DNA from: Rhizobium sp. P40RR-XXII
Lineage (GTDB): Bacteria > Pseudomonadota > Alphaproteobacteria > Rhizobiales > Rhizobiaceae
Length of the DNA: 64,000 nucleotides
Direction of reading: 5' to 3'
Assembly: GCF_012641405.1 (NCBI RefSeq)
Contig: NZ_JABAII010000011.1
Coordinates: 62,001-126,000 of the forward strand
Part shown: positions 51,257-59,191 of the stretch, piece by piece
Numbering within the stretch: the first letter of the stretch is position 1
How the letters are laid out: each line of letters starts with the position of its first letter
Program-made: the position numbers and the translations under genes
Notes under the pieces: generated by a model
Told to the model about the DNA's origin: nothing
Database searches by the model: none
Seen by the model: only the letters and a program-made list of their open reading frames with translations

Positions 51257-52724
51257 AGCGCCGCCGCTCGCCTGTGCCGGCAAGCTCAACAATGCCATGC
51301 GGCTCACCGCGCTCAACGAGCGTGCGGAGATGATCGGCCTGAAGCAGGGGCAGGGCGTGGCCGAGGCGAAGGCGATCTGTCCCGACCTCGATGTCGTCGA
51401 GGAGGATCCCGCCGCGGATCGCAAGCTTTTAGAAGCGATCGCCGACTGGTGCGACCGCTATACGCCGCTGGTGGCGATCGACGGCAAGGACGGGCTATTC
51501 CTCGATATTACCGGCTGTGCCCATCTCTTCGGCGGCGAAGAGGCGCTGCTGGAGGATATATTGATCCGGATTTCCCGGCTGGGCCTCGATGTGCGCGGCG
51601 CCATTTCCTCCGCGCCCGGCCTGTCCTGGGCGGTCGCCCATTTTGAGGAAAGCCGTATCGTTCTCCCCGAAGCCATGGAAGAGGCCCTGGCGCCCCTGCC
51701 CGTGGCTTCGCTGAGGCTCGGTGAAGAGACCATTGCCGCGTTGCAGAAGCTGGGATTGAAGCAAGTGGGTGACCTTCTGGCCGCGCCACGCGCGCCGCTT
51801 ACCCGCCGCTTTGGCGCGCAACTGCTCCTGCGGCTCGATCAGGCCGTCGGCCTCGTCGAGGAGCCGATCTCGCCGCGTCGGCCGGTCGCGCAATTGTCGG
51901 CCGAGCGACGGCTGGCCGAACCGGTGCAGACGGAAGACGATATTCTGCAGCTTGCCCGCCAGCTTGCCGAAACGCTGAAACCGGAGCTCGAGGCCCGCGG
52001 TGTCGGCGGCCGCTCCTTCGAACTCCTGTTGTTCAGGGTGGATGGGGCGGTCTTCCGCATCGCTGCCGGCGCATCGCAGCCGCTGCGGGAGCCAAGCCGG
52101 ATCGCCAGCCTGTTCACGGAGCGTTTTGGCGCTATTCATGACGATCTCGATGTCGGCTATGGCTTCGAGATCGTCCGCCTCAATGTCCTTCAGCACGCAC
52201 CCTTCGACGCGATGCAAGGCGATTTCGTCGGAGACAGCCGCCAGGACGGTTCGCTCGCGGCCTTTGTCGATCGGGTGACTGCGCGATTGGGACCGGACTG
52301 CCTGCAGGGGTTCGAATTGCGGCAGAGCCATATCCCCGAACGAGCCGTACGACCGATGCCGGCCATGGCAATCCTCGCCTCGAAGCGCCGGATCGGCAGA
52401 GAAGATGCCGGGCATGGCTTCTTCCGCGGTGAGCGACCGCTGCGGCTGTTTCGCATGCCGGAGCCGATCGAAGCTATTGCCGCCGAAGTACCTGATGGCC
52501 CTCCCCGGCAGTTCCGCTGGCGGCGGGTCATGCATCGGGTCAGCCGGGCCGATGGACCGGAACGGCTTTCGGCGGAATGGTGGGTCGAGGAAAAGGAAGA
52601 ACCCGCACGCGATTATTTCCAGGTAGAGGACGAGGAAGGCCATCGCTTCTGGCTGTTCCGCAGGGGACTTTATGACCGCGGCGGAACGGCACCGGACTGG
52701 TACATGCACGGGGTCTTCGCATGA
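51102..52724 (+). CDS. imuB: Y-family polymerase-like protein ImuB
   Basis: ImuB is a Y-family relative that bridges DnaE2 and the beta clamp in the mutasome. Its N-terminal conserved RILALTFPHLPTDRIARK starts near residue 22, followed by NERAEMIGLKQGQGVAEAKAICPDL. Where active polymerases have SIDE, this protein has AIDGKDGLFLDITG (125-138), so the catalytic glutamate is missing. The RPLRLFRMPEPIEA segment near residue 450 could be a clamp-binding motif. The start is ATG 51102 (or 51096), with GGAG ahead, which makes an overlap of about 155 bases with imuA. It ends with an ATGA overlap into dnaE2. Confidence 0.88.
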   Translation: MTAALPLSSTLNALPFPANTQRILALTFPHLPTDRIARKRWGLSWRSTGRLEAPPLACAGKLNNAMRLTALNERAEMIGLKQGQGVAEAKAICPDLDVVEEDPAADRKLLEAIADWCDRYTPLVAIDGKDGLFLDITGCAHLFGGEEALLEDILIRISRLGLDVRGAISSAPGLSWAVAHFEESRIVLPEAMEEALAPLPVASLRLGEETIAALQKLGLKQVGDLLAAPRAPLTRRFGAQLLLRLDQAVGLVEEPISPRRPVAQLSAERRLAEPVQTEDDILQLARQLAETLKPELEARGVGGRSFELLLFRVDGAVFRIAAGASQPLREPSRIASLFTERFGAIHDDLDVGYGFEIVRLNVLQHAPFDAMQGDFVGDSRQDGSLAAFVDRVTARLGPDCLQGFELRQSHIPERAVRPMPAMAILASKRRIGREDAGHGFFRGERPLRLFRMPEPIEAIAAEVPDGPPRQFRWRRVMHRVSRADGPERLSAEWWVEEKEEPARDYFQVEDEEGHRFWLFRRGLYDRGGTAPDWYMHGVFA

Positions 52725-55700
52725 ACGCGCGCCCGGGCTTTCACGAACCGGTGCCCTTCTTCGAGATCGGGGTCCGAACGAACTTCTCCTTTCTCGAAGG
52801 CGCCTCGCATCCGGAGGAAATGGTGATACAGGCCGCGCTCCTGAAACTTTCCGGATTTGGAATTGCCGACCGCAATTCGGTTGCCGGCGTGGTCAAGGCG
52901 CATGCGCATACTAAGGTTCTCCGGGCGGAGCATAAGAGGGTCATCGAGGAAAACCTGGAGCTTCGAGCCAAGGGACAGCCGGAAAAGCCGCTCCTGAAAC
53001 CGGTCCCTTTCCAGCCCGGCGCACGCCTGGTCTTTGCCGACGGCACGCCTGACATTCTTGCTTATCCGGAAAATCGCAAGGGCTGGGCACATCTCTGCCG
53101 GCTGTTGAGTGTCGGTAACCTCAGGGCCGAGAAAGGTTCCTGTCAGCTCGAAGAAGCCGACCTTATGGAATGGGGGGACGAGATGATGCTGGCGCTCATT
53201 CCCGATGCTGATAGCATCGAGACGCCGGAGGGGCAGGCAAAGCTTGAGGAGTGCCTGAAGCGGCTATGGATGCGCTTCGGCCGAAAGTTCCATATGGTCT
53301 TGTCGCCAGCCTATGACGGACGGGATCGGTTGGTCTTTGCCACGCTCTCTATCATCGCGCAGCGCAATGGCGTGCGGCTGATCGCCAGCAATCAGCCGCT
53401 CTATCACGCAACCGAGCGCAAGCCGCTTGCCGATATCGTCGTTTCGATCCGTGAGCATGTGCCGATCGCGGAAGCCGGCTTCAGGCTCGCGGCTAATGCC
53501 GAACGCTATCTGAAGGATGCTGCCGAGATGGCGCGCCTCTTCAGGGATTATCCGAAGGCCATCGCGAATACGCAGAAGTTCTTTAGCCGGCTGTCTTTTT
53601 CGCTGGATGAGCTGAAACATAATTATCCCGACGAAAGCATTGATGGCGAAACTGTTTCGGAAACGCTGGAGCGATTGACGCGAGAAGGCGCGAAATGGCG
53701 CTTTCCCAACGGAATCCCCGAAAAAGTTGCTAAACAGATCGATCATGAGCTCAAGCTCATTCGCGAACGGCGATATGAGCCTTACTTCCTGACGGTGCAC
53801 CGCATCATGATGTTTGCCCGTAGTCAGAATATCCTGTGCCAGGGACGAGGGTCGGCCGCCAATTCGACGGTTTGCTATTGCCTCAGAATTACCGAGGTCA
53901 ATCCGGAAATAACGACCCTGCTCTTCGAGCGCTTCATATCGACGGAACGGGAGGAGCCACCTGACATCGATGTCGATTTCGAGCACGAGAAGCGTGAAGA
54001 GGTCATCCAGTTCATCTACAGGCATTACAAAAAGGAGCATGCCGGGCTGACGGCCGCGGTCACCAGTTATCGGGCCCGCTCGGCCGGACGCGAAGTGGCG
54101 AAAGCCTTCGGCTTGTCGGAGGATGTGCAATCGGCTCTTGCGAGCGGCGTCTGGGGTTGGTCGACAGAAGACCTGTCCGAGCGCGAGGCGAAGATTGCCG
54201 GCCTCGATCTCAAGGATAAGACGACACGGAACGTCCTTTCCTATGCCTCGACGCTGATGGGGTTTCCGCGGCATCTGACCCAGCATGTCGGAGGCTTCGT
54301 CATCACCCGGGATCGATTGGACGAAGTGGTGCCGATCATGCATACGGCGATGGACGATCGTTTCATGATCGAATGGAACAAGGACGACCTCGACAATCTC
54401 AACATATTGAAGATCGACGTGCTTGCGCTCGGTATGCTGACCTGCCTTGCCAAGGCTTTCGACCTGCTGCTGCTGCATTACGACGTGAAGAAGGAGCTCG
54501 CCGATCTTGGCAGCGGCGAATATCCTGATCGATTCCCGGTGTACGACATGATCTGCCGCGCCGATACGATCGGCGTTTTCCAGATCGAAAGCCGGGCGCA
54601 GATGAGCATGCTGCCGCGCCTGCGTCCTCGCAAATTCTATGATCTGGTCATCGAGGTGGCGATCGTCCGGCCCGGTCCCATCCAAGGCAACATGGTTCAC
54701 CCCTACCTCAAGCGGCGGGATGACGTTCTTCACAATCGACCGATCGAGTATCATCGTCCCGAATTGAAGGCGGTCTTGGAAAGAACGTTGGGAGTGCCTC
54801 TGTTTCAGGAACAGGCGATGCAGATTGCCATTACGGCGGCCGGATTTTCGGCCGCCAAGGCCGATCGGCTGCGCCGGTCCATGGCAACGTTCAAGCGGAC
54901 GGGAAAGGTCGACGAATTCAAGAAGGACCTGGTTTCGGGCATGGTCGCGAACGGCTATCCTCAAGATTTTGCCGAGCGTTGTTTCAGCCAGATTGAAGGC
55001 TTCGGCGAATATGGCTTTCCCGAGAGCCATGCGGCGTCCTTCGCTCTTCTTGTCTACGCCTCCTCCTGGCTCAAGGCCTATTATCCAGACGTCTTCTGCG
55101 CGGCGATCCTCAATGCCCAGCCCATGGGCTTCTATGCGCCAGCGCAGCTCGTTCGTGACGCGCGCGAGCATGGCGTCGAGGTTCGGCCCGTGGATGTCAA
55201 TCGTTCCAGCTGGGATTGCCTGCTCGAGCAGGGATGTTTCGATAAGGATGCGGTCGAGCCGCGCCATGCCTCGATGCGCAAGATCATCAGGACGCAATAT
55301 GCCGTCCGTCTCGGTTTTCGGCAGGTCAAGGGTCTGTCCGATGAGGAAATGGAGCAGCTCGTCGGGCGGCGTGGCGATGGCTATCGGTCGGTGCGCGATC
55401 TCTGGCTGCGCTCCGGGCTTGCCAAGGCGCAGATCGAACGCCTGGCGGATGCGGATGCGTTCGGTTCTATCGGCTTGAGCCGACGGGAGGCGCTATGGGC
55501 CGTGCGGGCGCTCGATGCCAGCAGTGCTGCCGAAAAGCTTCCCCTCTTCGATCTCGGCGATCATGCGGAGCTGCAGGCCGAGCCGGCGGTTGCGCTGCCG
55601 GAAATGCTGCCCGGCGAGCAGGTCATCGAAGATTATCGCTATCTGTCGCTATCGCTGAAGGCGCACCCGGTTTCCTTCCTGCGCGCCGATTTGGCGCGGC

Positions 55701-56188
55701 AGGGCATCGTGCAAAGCCGTGATTTGTCCAAGGTGGCCAATGGACGGATAGTGATGATCGCCGGGCTGGTGTTGGTGCGCCAGCGGCCGGGCTCTGCCAA
55801 GGGGGTGATCTTCATGACGCTGGAGGACGAGACCGGTGTCGCCAATGCGATCGTCTGGCCGAAAAAATTCGAGAAATATCGCGCCATCGTCATGGGCGCG
55901 CGGCTGGTGAAGATCCGTGGCCGGCTGCAAAGCGAGAGCGGCGTCATCCATGTGGTGGTCGATCATATCGAGGACATGACGCCTGCGCTCGGCATCCTAC
56001 AGCGCGAGGCACGGCGTTTCGGCGTCAGTGATCGGGCGGATGAGGCGCTGCGGCCAACCATGGATGTCAGACAGAAGGAAAAGCCCCCTCTATTGCCCCG
56101 CGAAGCCGGGGCCGGGGTAGCGGCGGAAGGCCGCAGCAATGGCGGGGAAACGGCTAGAGTTATGCCGCGGGGACGCAATTTCCATTGA
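52721..56188 (+). CDS. dnaE2: Error-prone DNA polymerase DnaE2
   Basis: DnaE2 (ImuC) is the catalytic subunit of SOS mutagenesis. The 1155-residue protein begins with a PHP-like domain containing NFSFLEGASHPEEMVIQA (about 21-38). The polymerase palm has GRGSAANSTVCYCLRITEVNP and PPDIDVDFEHEKREEVIQFI, with the two catalytic aspartates near residue 412, followed by VGGFVITRDRLDEVVP, FGEYGFPESHAASFALLVYASSWLKAYYPDVFCAAILNAQPMGFY and an OB-fold (VMIAGLVLVRQRPGSAKGVIFMTLEDETG). The final 45 residues are low in complexity. The ATG overlaps the imuB stop. Length and motifs show an intact enzyme. Confidence 0.95.
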   Translation: MNARPGFHEPVPFFEIGVRTNFSFLEGASHPEEMVIQAALLKLSGFGIADRNSVAGVVKAHAHTKVLRAEHKRVIEENLELRAKGQPEKPLLKPVPFQPGARLVFADGTPDILAYPENRKGWAHLCRLLSVGNLRAEKGSCQLEEADLMEWGDEMMLALIPDADSIETPEGQAKLEECLKRLWMRFGRKFHMVLSPAYDGRDRLVFATLSIIAQRNGVRLIASNQPLYHATERKPLADIVVSIREHVPIAEAGFRLAANAERYLKDAAEMARLFRDYPKAIANTQKFFSRLSFSLDELKHNYPDESIDGETVSETLERLTREGAKWRFPNGIPEKVAKQIDHELKLIRERRYEPYFLTVHRIMMFARSQNILCQGRGSAANSTVCYCLRITEVNPEITTLLFERFISTEREEPPDIDVDFEHEKREEVIQFIYRHYKKEHAGLTAAVTSYRARSAGREVAKAFGLSEDVQSALASGVWGWSTEDLSEREAKIAGLDLKDKTTRNVLSYASTLMGFPRHLTQHVGGFVITRDRLDEVVPIMHTAMDDRFMIEWNKDDLDNLNILKIDVLALGMLTCLAKAFDLLLLHYDVKKELADLGSGEYPDRFPVYDMICRADTIGVFQIESRAQMSMLPRLRPRKFYDLVIEVAIVRPGPIQGNMVHPYLKRRDDVLHNRPIEYHRPELKAVLERTLGVPLFQEQAMQIAITAAGFSAAKADRLRRSMATFKRTGKVDEFKKDLVSGMVANGYPQDFAERCFSQIEGFGEYGFPESHAASFALLVYASSWLKAYYPDVFCAAILNAQPMGFYAPAQLVRDAREHGVEVRPVDVNRSSWDCLLEQGCFDKDAVEPRHASMRKIIRTQYAVRLGFRQVKGLSDEEMEQLVGRRGDGYRSVRDLWLRSGLAKAQIERLADADAFGSIGLSRREALWAVRALDASSAAEKLPLFDLGDHAELQAEPAVALPEMLPGEQVIEDYRYLSLSLKAHPVSFLRADLARQGIVQSRDLSKVANGRIVMIAGLVLVRQRPGSAKGVIFMTLEDETGVANAIVWPKKFEKYRAIVMGARLVKIRGRLQSESGVIHVVVDHIEDMTPALGILQREARRFGVSDRADEALRPTMDVRQKEKPPLLPREAGAGVAAEGRSNGGETARVMPRGRNFH

Positions 56189-56327
56189 AATTCCGGACTT
56201 CGCATCCAGGCAAAAGGTGAGCGAGCCAATCGGCGGATGAATTCCGATCGTTTCTTTCTTGACAAAGGGCGTCTTCTTTAGCAGATAACAAGACAGCGGA
56301 TGTCATGTTTGACGGGCTGAGCGAAGA

Positions 56328-56639
56328 ATGCTGGTTTGTAGCTGTAATTATATCACCGACAAGGAAATCAGGGACGTCATCAACGAGTTCCTGGACCAGG
56401 ACTGTTGGCAGCTTATCGTTCCTGCTAAGGTTTATCACGCGATGGAAAAGCGCGGCCGCTGCTGCGGCTGTTTCCCGAATGTCGTTGATATCATTATACA
56501 GACAACCGAAGATTATCATGCCCGTCGCCACTCGACGGAAACTGAAATATTTGATTTCATGTCCCGCCTGAAAAAATTTCATGAAGACAACAGGAGAGCG
56601 GACATTGAAAGGCGACAAAAAAGTCATCGAGCGGCTTAA
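56328..56639 (+). CDS. bfd: Bacterioferritin-associated ferredoxin
   Basis: Bfd is a [2Fe-2S] protein that binds bacterioferritin and feeds electrons to release stored iron. The ligands are C4 and C6 in MLVCSCNYIT and C45 and C48 in KRGRCCGCFPNVVDII, with an extra C46. The 103-residue protein is longer than the usual 60-75, having an added tail after FDFMSRLKKFH. It precedes bfr and overlaps its start. Iron control (Irr/RirA) would be expected; no box was recognised with confidence in the 139 bp upstream. Confidence 0.85.
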   Translation: MLVCSCNYITDKEIRDVINEFLDQDCWQLIVPAKVYHAMEKRGRCCGCFPNVVDIIIQTTEDYHARRHSTETEIFDFMSRLKKFHEDNRRADIERRQKSHRAA

Positions 56640-57090
56640 CGAGGCGCTGTTTCTCGAGCTTGGCGCAGTCAATCAGTATTGGGTTCACTATCGACTCCTC
56701 GAAGACTGGGGCTATACCAAGCTTGCCAAAAAGGAGCGCGCTGAATCCATCGAGGAAATGCAGCACGCCGATCGTCTCGTTGCCCGCATCATCTTTCTCG
56801 AAGGTCATCCGAACCTGCAGACGCTGGCGCCGCTGCGTATCGGCCAGAATGTCAAGGAAGTGCTGGAAGCCGATCTCGCCGGCGAATACGACGCCCGCAC
56901 GGCCTACAAGAAATCACGCGATATCTGTCACGATGCCGGCGACTATGTTTCGATGAAGCTGTTCGAAGAGCTCTTGGCAGACGAGGAAGGCCATATCGAC
57001 TTCCTGGAAACGCAGCTCGATCTGCTTGGGAAGATCGGTGAAGCCAAATACGGCCAGCTCAACGCCGACTCCGCCGATTCCGCGGAATAA
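56605..57090 (+). CDS. bfr: Bacterioferritin
   Basis: Bfr is a 24-subunit haem-containing iron store. The ferroxidase residues are E18, E51 and H54 and the haem ligand M52, in ALFLELGAVNQYW and SIEEMQHADRLVARIIFLEGHPNL; further ligands occur in LFEELLADEEGHIDFLETQL. The start chosen is TTG at 56605 with AGGAG eight bases upstream, which gives MKGDKKVIERLNEALFLELG, 161 residues, matching homologues. An ATG at 56581 is in frame but lies inside bfd and has no ribosome site. It overlaps bfd by 35 bases. Confidence 0.93.
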   Translation: MKGDKKVIERLNEALFLELGAVNQYWVHYRLLEDWGYTKLAKKERAESIEEMQHADRLVARIIFLEGHPNLQTLAPLRIGQNVKEVLEADLAGEYDARTAYKKSRDICHDAGDYVSMKLFEELLADEEGHIDFLETQLDLLGKIGEAKYGQLNADSADSAE

Positions 57091-57104
57091 CCCACGCCTT
57101 GCAG

Positions 57105-57135
57105 AACCGGCCGCATTTGCGGCCGGTCTTTCCGG
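57105..57135 (+). terminator. Terminator between bfr and rppH
   Basis: ACCGGCCGC (57106-57114) pairs with GCGGCCGGT (57119-57127) around ATTT, followed by CTTTCC. It ends the bfd-bfr transcript and stands against the convergent rppH. Confidence 0.85.
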
Positions 57136-57136
57136 T

Positions 57137-57676
57137 TCAGTCTTCAGCCTTCAGGCCGGCGAGATGGGTGAACTCTGAAATGACCTGTTCGTAGACCGAT
57201 CGCTTGAAGGTGACGATCAGTTCGGGCAGCGTTGCCATCGGCTTCCACTCCCAGGCATCGAATTCCGGCTCATGGCCGCCCGGCGGCGGGTTGATGGCGA
57301 TCTCGCTTTCGTCGCCATCGAAGCGGAAGGCAAACCAGCGCTGCGTCTGGCCGCGAAACTTCCCTTTGAGGCCGACACCGATCAGCTGCGGCGGCAAATC
57401 GTAGTTGATCCAGTCCTTCGCTTCCGCAAGCAGGGTCACGGTTTTCATACCCGTTTCCTCGTAGAGCTCGCGATAGGCGGCTTTCAATGGATCTTCGCCT
57501 TCGTCTATGCCGCCTTGCGGCATCTGCCAGAGCTGCGGCGAGCCGTCATATTCCGAATTGCCGACTGGAATGCGACGTCCGGCCCAGACCATCCCATCCC
57601 GGTTCAGGATCATGATGCCGACACAGGGACGGTAAGGCAGGTCTTCGGCTCTCACGGGGGCGTGGGGCGTGCTCAT
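57137..57676 (-). CDS. rppH: RNA pyrophosphohydrolase
   Basis: RppH removes pyrophosphate from 5'-triphosphate RNA and so starts decay. The Nudix box GGIDEGEDPLKAAYRELYEETG fits GX5EX7REUXEEXGU exactly. YRPCVGIMILNRDGMVWAGRR at the start and QRWFAFRFDGDESEI are also typical of the family. I chose ATG at 57676 (MSTPHAPV), giving 179 residues; an ATG four codons upstream is in frame. It follows the divergent polysaccharide deacetylase by 15 bp on the same strand. Confidence 0.92.
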   Translation of the reverse strand: MSTPHAPVRAEDLPYRPCVGIMILNRDGMVWAGRRIPVGNSEYDGSPQLWQMPQGGIDEGEDPLKAAYRELYEETGMKTVTLLAEAKDWINYDLPPQLIGVGLKGKFRGQTQRWFAFRFDGDESEIAINPPPGGHEPEFDAWEWKPMATLPELIVTFKRSVYEQVISEFTHLAGLKAED

Positions 57677-57691
57677 CTTTCTCTCCAAGGA

Positions 57692-58876
57692 TCAGGGATG
57701 TTTCGGGTCTTCGGCAAGCGCCGAGACAGCAACGATTTCTATGCCGCGCATGGCGGCTTCCTCACTCCATTTGCTGATGGCGTCGACGCTCTCGTCGAAA
57801 GCGGAGGCAACACCAATCGCCGAACCATTGCGGCGGGCAATGCGCTCCAGCTCATCGAGCTTTTTCCGGATCGCCTCCTGCTGCAGCTCTCCGTCGAGCT
57901 GGATATCGGCAAAGGCATGCGGTACTTCCAGCGTCTTCGACAGCGTTCCGGATTTCGATTGCGCCGAAGAGCCATCGTCCAGGAACAGCAGGCCGCGTTT
58001 GCCGACATCGCGCAGAACCGGCTCCAGGGCATTGGGATTGGCAAGGAAGCGGCCGCCGAGATAGTTCATGATACCGGTATAATTGGTGATCTTGCCCATC
58101 GCCTGGTGCAGGTTGTCGATATTCTTCGCCGATGACAATGAGGTCAGCAGCGTGTCCGGTCCGGGATTGTTGCTGGGATAGTCGAAAGGCTCGAAGGGCA
58201 CCTGGATGAGGATTTCGTGGCCGCCGCGCCTTGCGTCCTGCATCCAGCGCTGCAAGCTGTTGCCGCTGGCGGCAAAGGCGAGCGTGATTTCCTCCGGCAG
58301 CTTCTCGATGGCGCGCTGGGTGCCGGTCTGGCTAAGGCCGAGGCCGCTAACGACGATGGCGATGCGCGTGCCGCGGGCGCCGGACCAGGGCCGCGCATAT
58401 TGATCCATCGGCCGCAGGCCGCTCGATGAAATGATCGGCAGCTTGCCGAAGGGCGAATCCTCGAGGAGGCTCTCGTTCGGCGTCGCCGCCATGCGCGGGT
58501 CCTGGCCCACCTGATTGGCATTGATCAATACGGGGCCGCTGCCGTCGCGATTGCTGGGGCTGAACATGGTGACGATAGAACCGTCATCGGTGACGACTCT
58601 CGTCGTATTGGCGCCGGATTGCGGATCAACCTGGGTCAGCGCCGACTGGCCGTTCGGCGCCGGCTTGGCTTCGGCTGGCGGCGCGGGCTCTTCCTTCTTC
58701 GCGGTTTCGACCGGCCGGGTTTTCTGAAGCTCGTCTCGTTGCAGTGCCGAATAGAGGGAGAAGCAGGCAATCGAGATCAGACAGAGGCCGCCGAGAATGC
58801 GCCCAAAGGGTGGAAGACGCCGCTGGCGGCCGGGGCGGCGATTCTGTCCCAACGGTGCATGCAGATCCGTTCCCAA
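57692..58876 (-). CDS. Divergent polysaccharide deacetylase family protein
   Basis: The 394-residue protein has an N-terminal membrane helix (RILGGLCLISIACFSLYSAL) and a proline-rich linker. A NodB-like barrel then carries IAIVVSGLGLSQTGTQRAIEKLP, ITLAFAASGNSLQRWMQDARRGGHEILIQVPFEPFDYPSNNPGP and MNYLGGRFLANPNALEPVL. This is the divergent deacetylase (DUF610) family, whose members lack some usual metal ligands; the activity is unproven. The start is TTG at 58876 (LGTDLHAPLGQ), preceded by AGGA; ATG at 58957 would extend it without similarity. ctpA lies upstream across a repeat-bearing gap. Confidence 0.85.
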   Translation of the reverse strand: MGTDLHAPLGQNRRPGRQRRLPPFGRILGGLCLISIACFSLYSALQRDELQKTRPVETAKKEEPAPPAEAKPAPNGQSALTQVDPQSGANTTRVVTDDGSIVTMFSPSNRDGSGPVLINANQVGQDPRMAATPNESLLEDSPFGKLPIISSSGLRPMDQYARPWSGARGTRIAIVVSGLGLSQTGTQRAIEKLPEEITLAFAASGNSLQRWMQDARRGGHEILIQVPFEPFDYPSNNPGPDTLLTSLSSAKNIDNLHQAMGKITNYTGIMNYLGGRFLANPNALEPVLRDVGKRGLLFLDDGSSAQSKSGTLSKTLEVPHAFADIQLDGELQQEAIRKKLDELERIARRNGSAIGVASAFDESVDAISKWSEEAAMRGIEIVAVSALAEDPKHP

Positions 58877-59018
58877 AGGTCCTATCCACTCCAAGCGGAA
58901 AACTGTATCGGCCTCGAGCATGTCCTTCGCCGCCGAGCGGCAAAATGCCCGCATCAAAGTGCTAAAGCGCGTCGCGATCTTTCAGATTCGCTCCTTGCGC
59001 TTAAGCTCTTGATTTTGT

Positions 59019-59063
59019 GCATGTCGCTATCGCAAAACCGCCGCACGCTTTTGCGCGACATGC
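59019..59063. repeat. Rhizobial palindromic repeat unit (GCATGTCG...CGACATGC)
   Basis: GCATGTCG (59019-59026) and CGACATGC (59056-59063) are exact arms, enclosing CTATCGCAAAACCG and the CGCTTTTGCG side. The surrounding bases (AAGCTCTTGATTTTGTGCATGTCG) match a repeat often seen in rhizobial intergenic DNA. It is in the gap between ctpA and the deacetylase gene. Confidence 0.6.
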
Positions 59064-59153
59064 GTTGGAACATGAACAAAGCTGCTTTTGAACAAGGCCG
59101 ATTTCATTCGGTCGAGGAGAGCGGAACGGTACGCAATCCCGCTCGCCGCTTAT

Positions 59154-59184
59154 GAAAGCGCCGGGTCTGTTTCCAGCCCGGCGC
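59154..59184 (-). terminator. Terminator of ctpA
   Basis: GCGCCGGG (59158-59165) and CCCGGCGC (59177-59184) are perfect 8-base arms. On the minus strand the stem is followed by TTTCAT. It lies just past the ctpA stop. Confidence 0.7.
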
Positions 59185-59191
59185 CATCTCC

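Larger units (their letters stand above)
58877..59191. other. Gene-free stretch between ctpA and the deacetylase gene
   Basis: These 315 bp carry no supportable gene. They hold an inverted-repeat unit at 59019-59063 and the ctpA terminator at 59154-59184. The remainder is the 5' flank of the deacetylase gene; the TTG start and its AGGA lie at its left edge. Confidence 0.5.

Noticed and set aside
53264..55297. 677-residue open frame on the minus strand opposite dnaE2
   Set aside because: It is antisense to conserved DnaE2 motifs and has shadow-like composition; no signature was seen.
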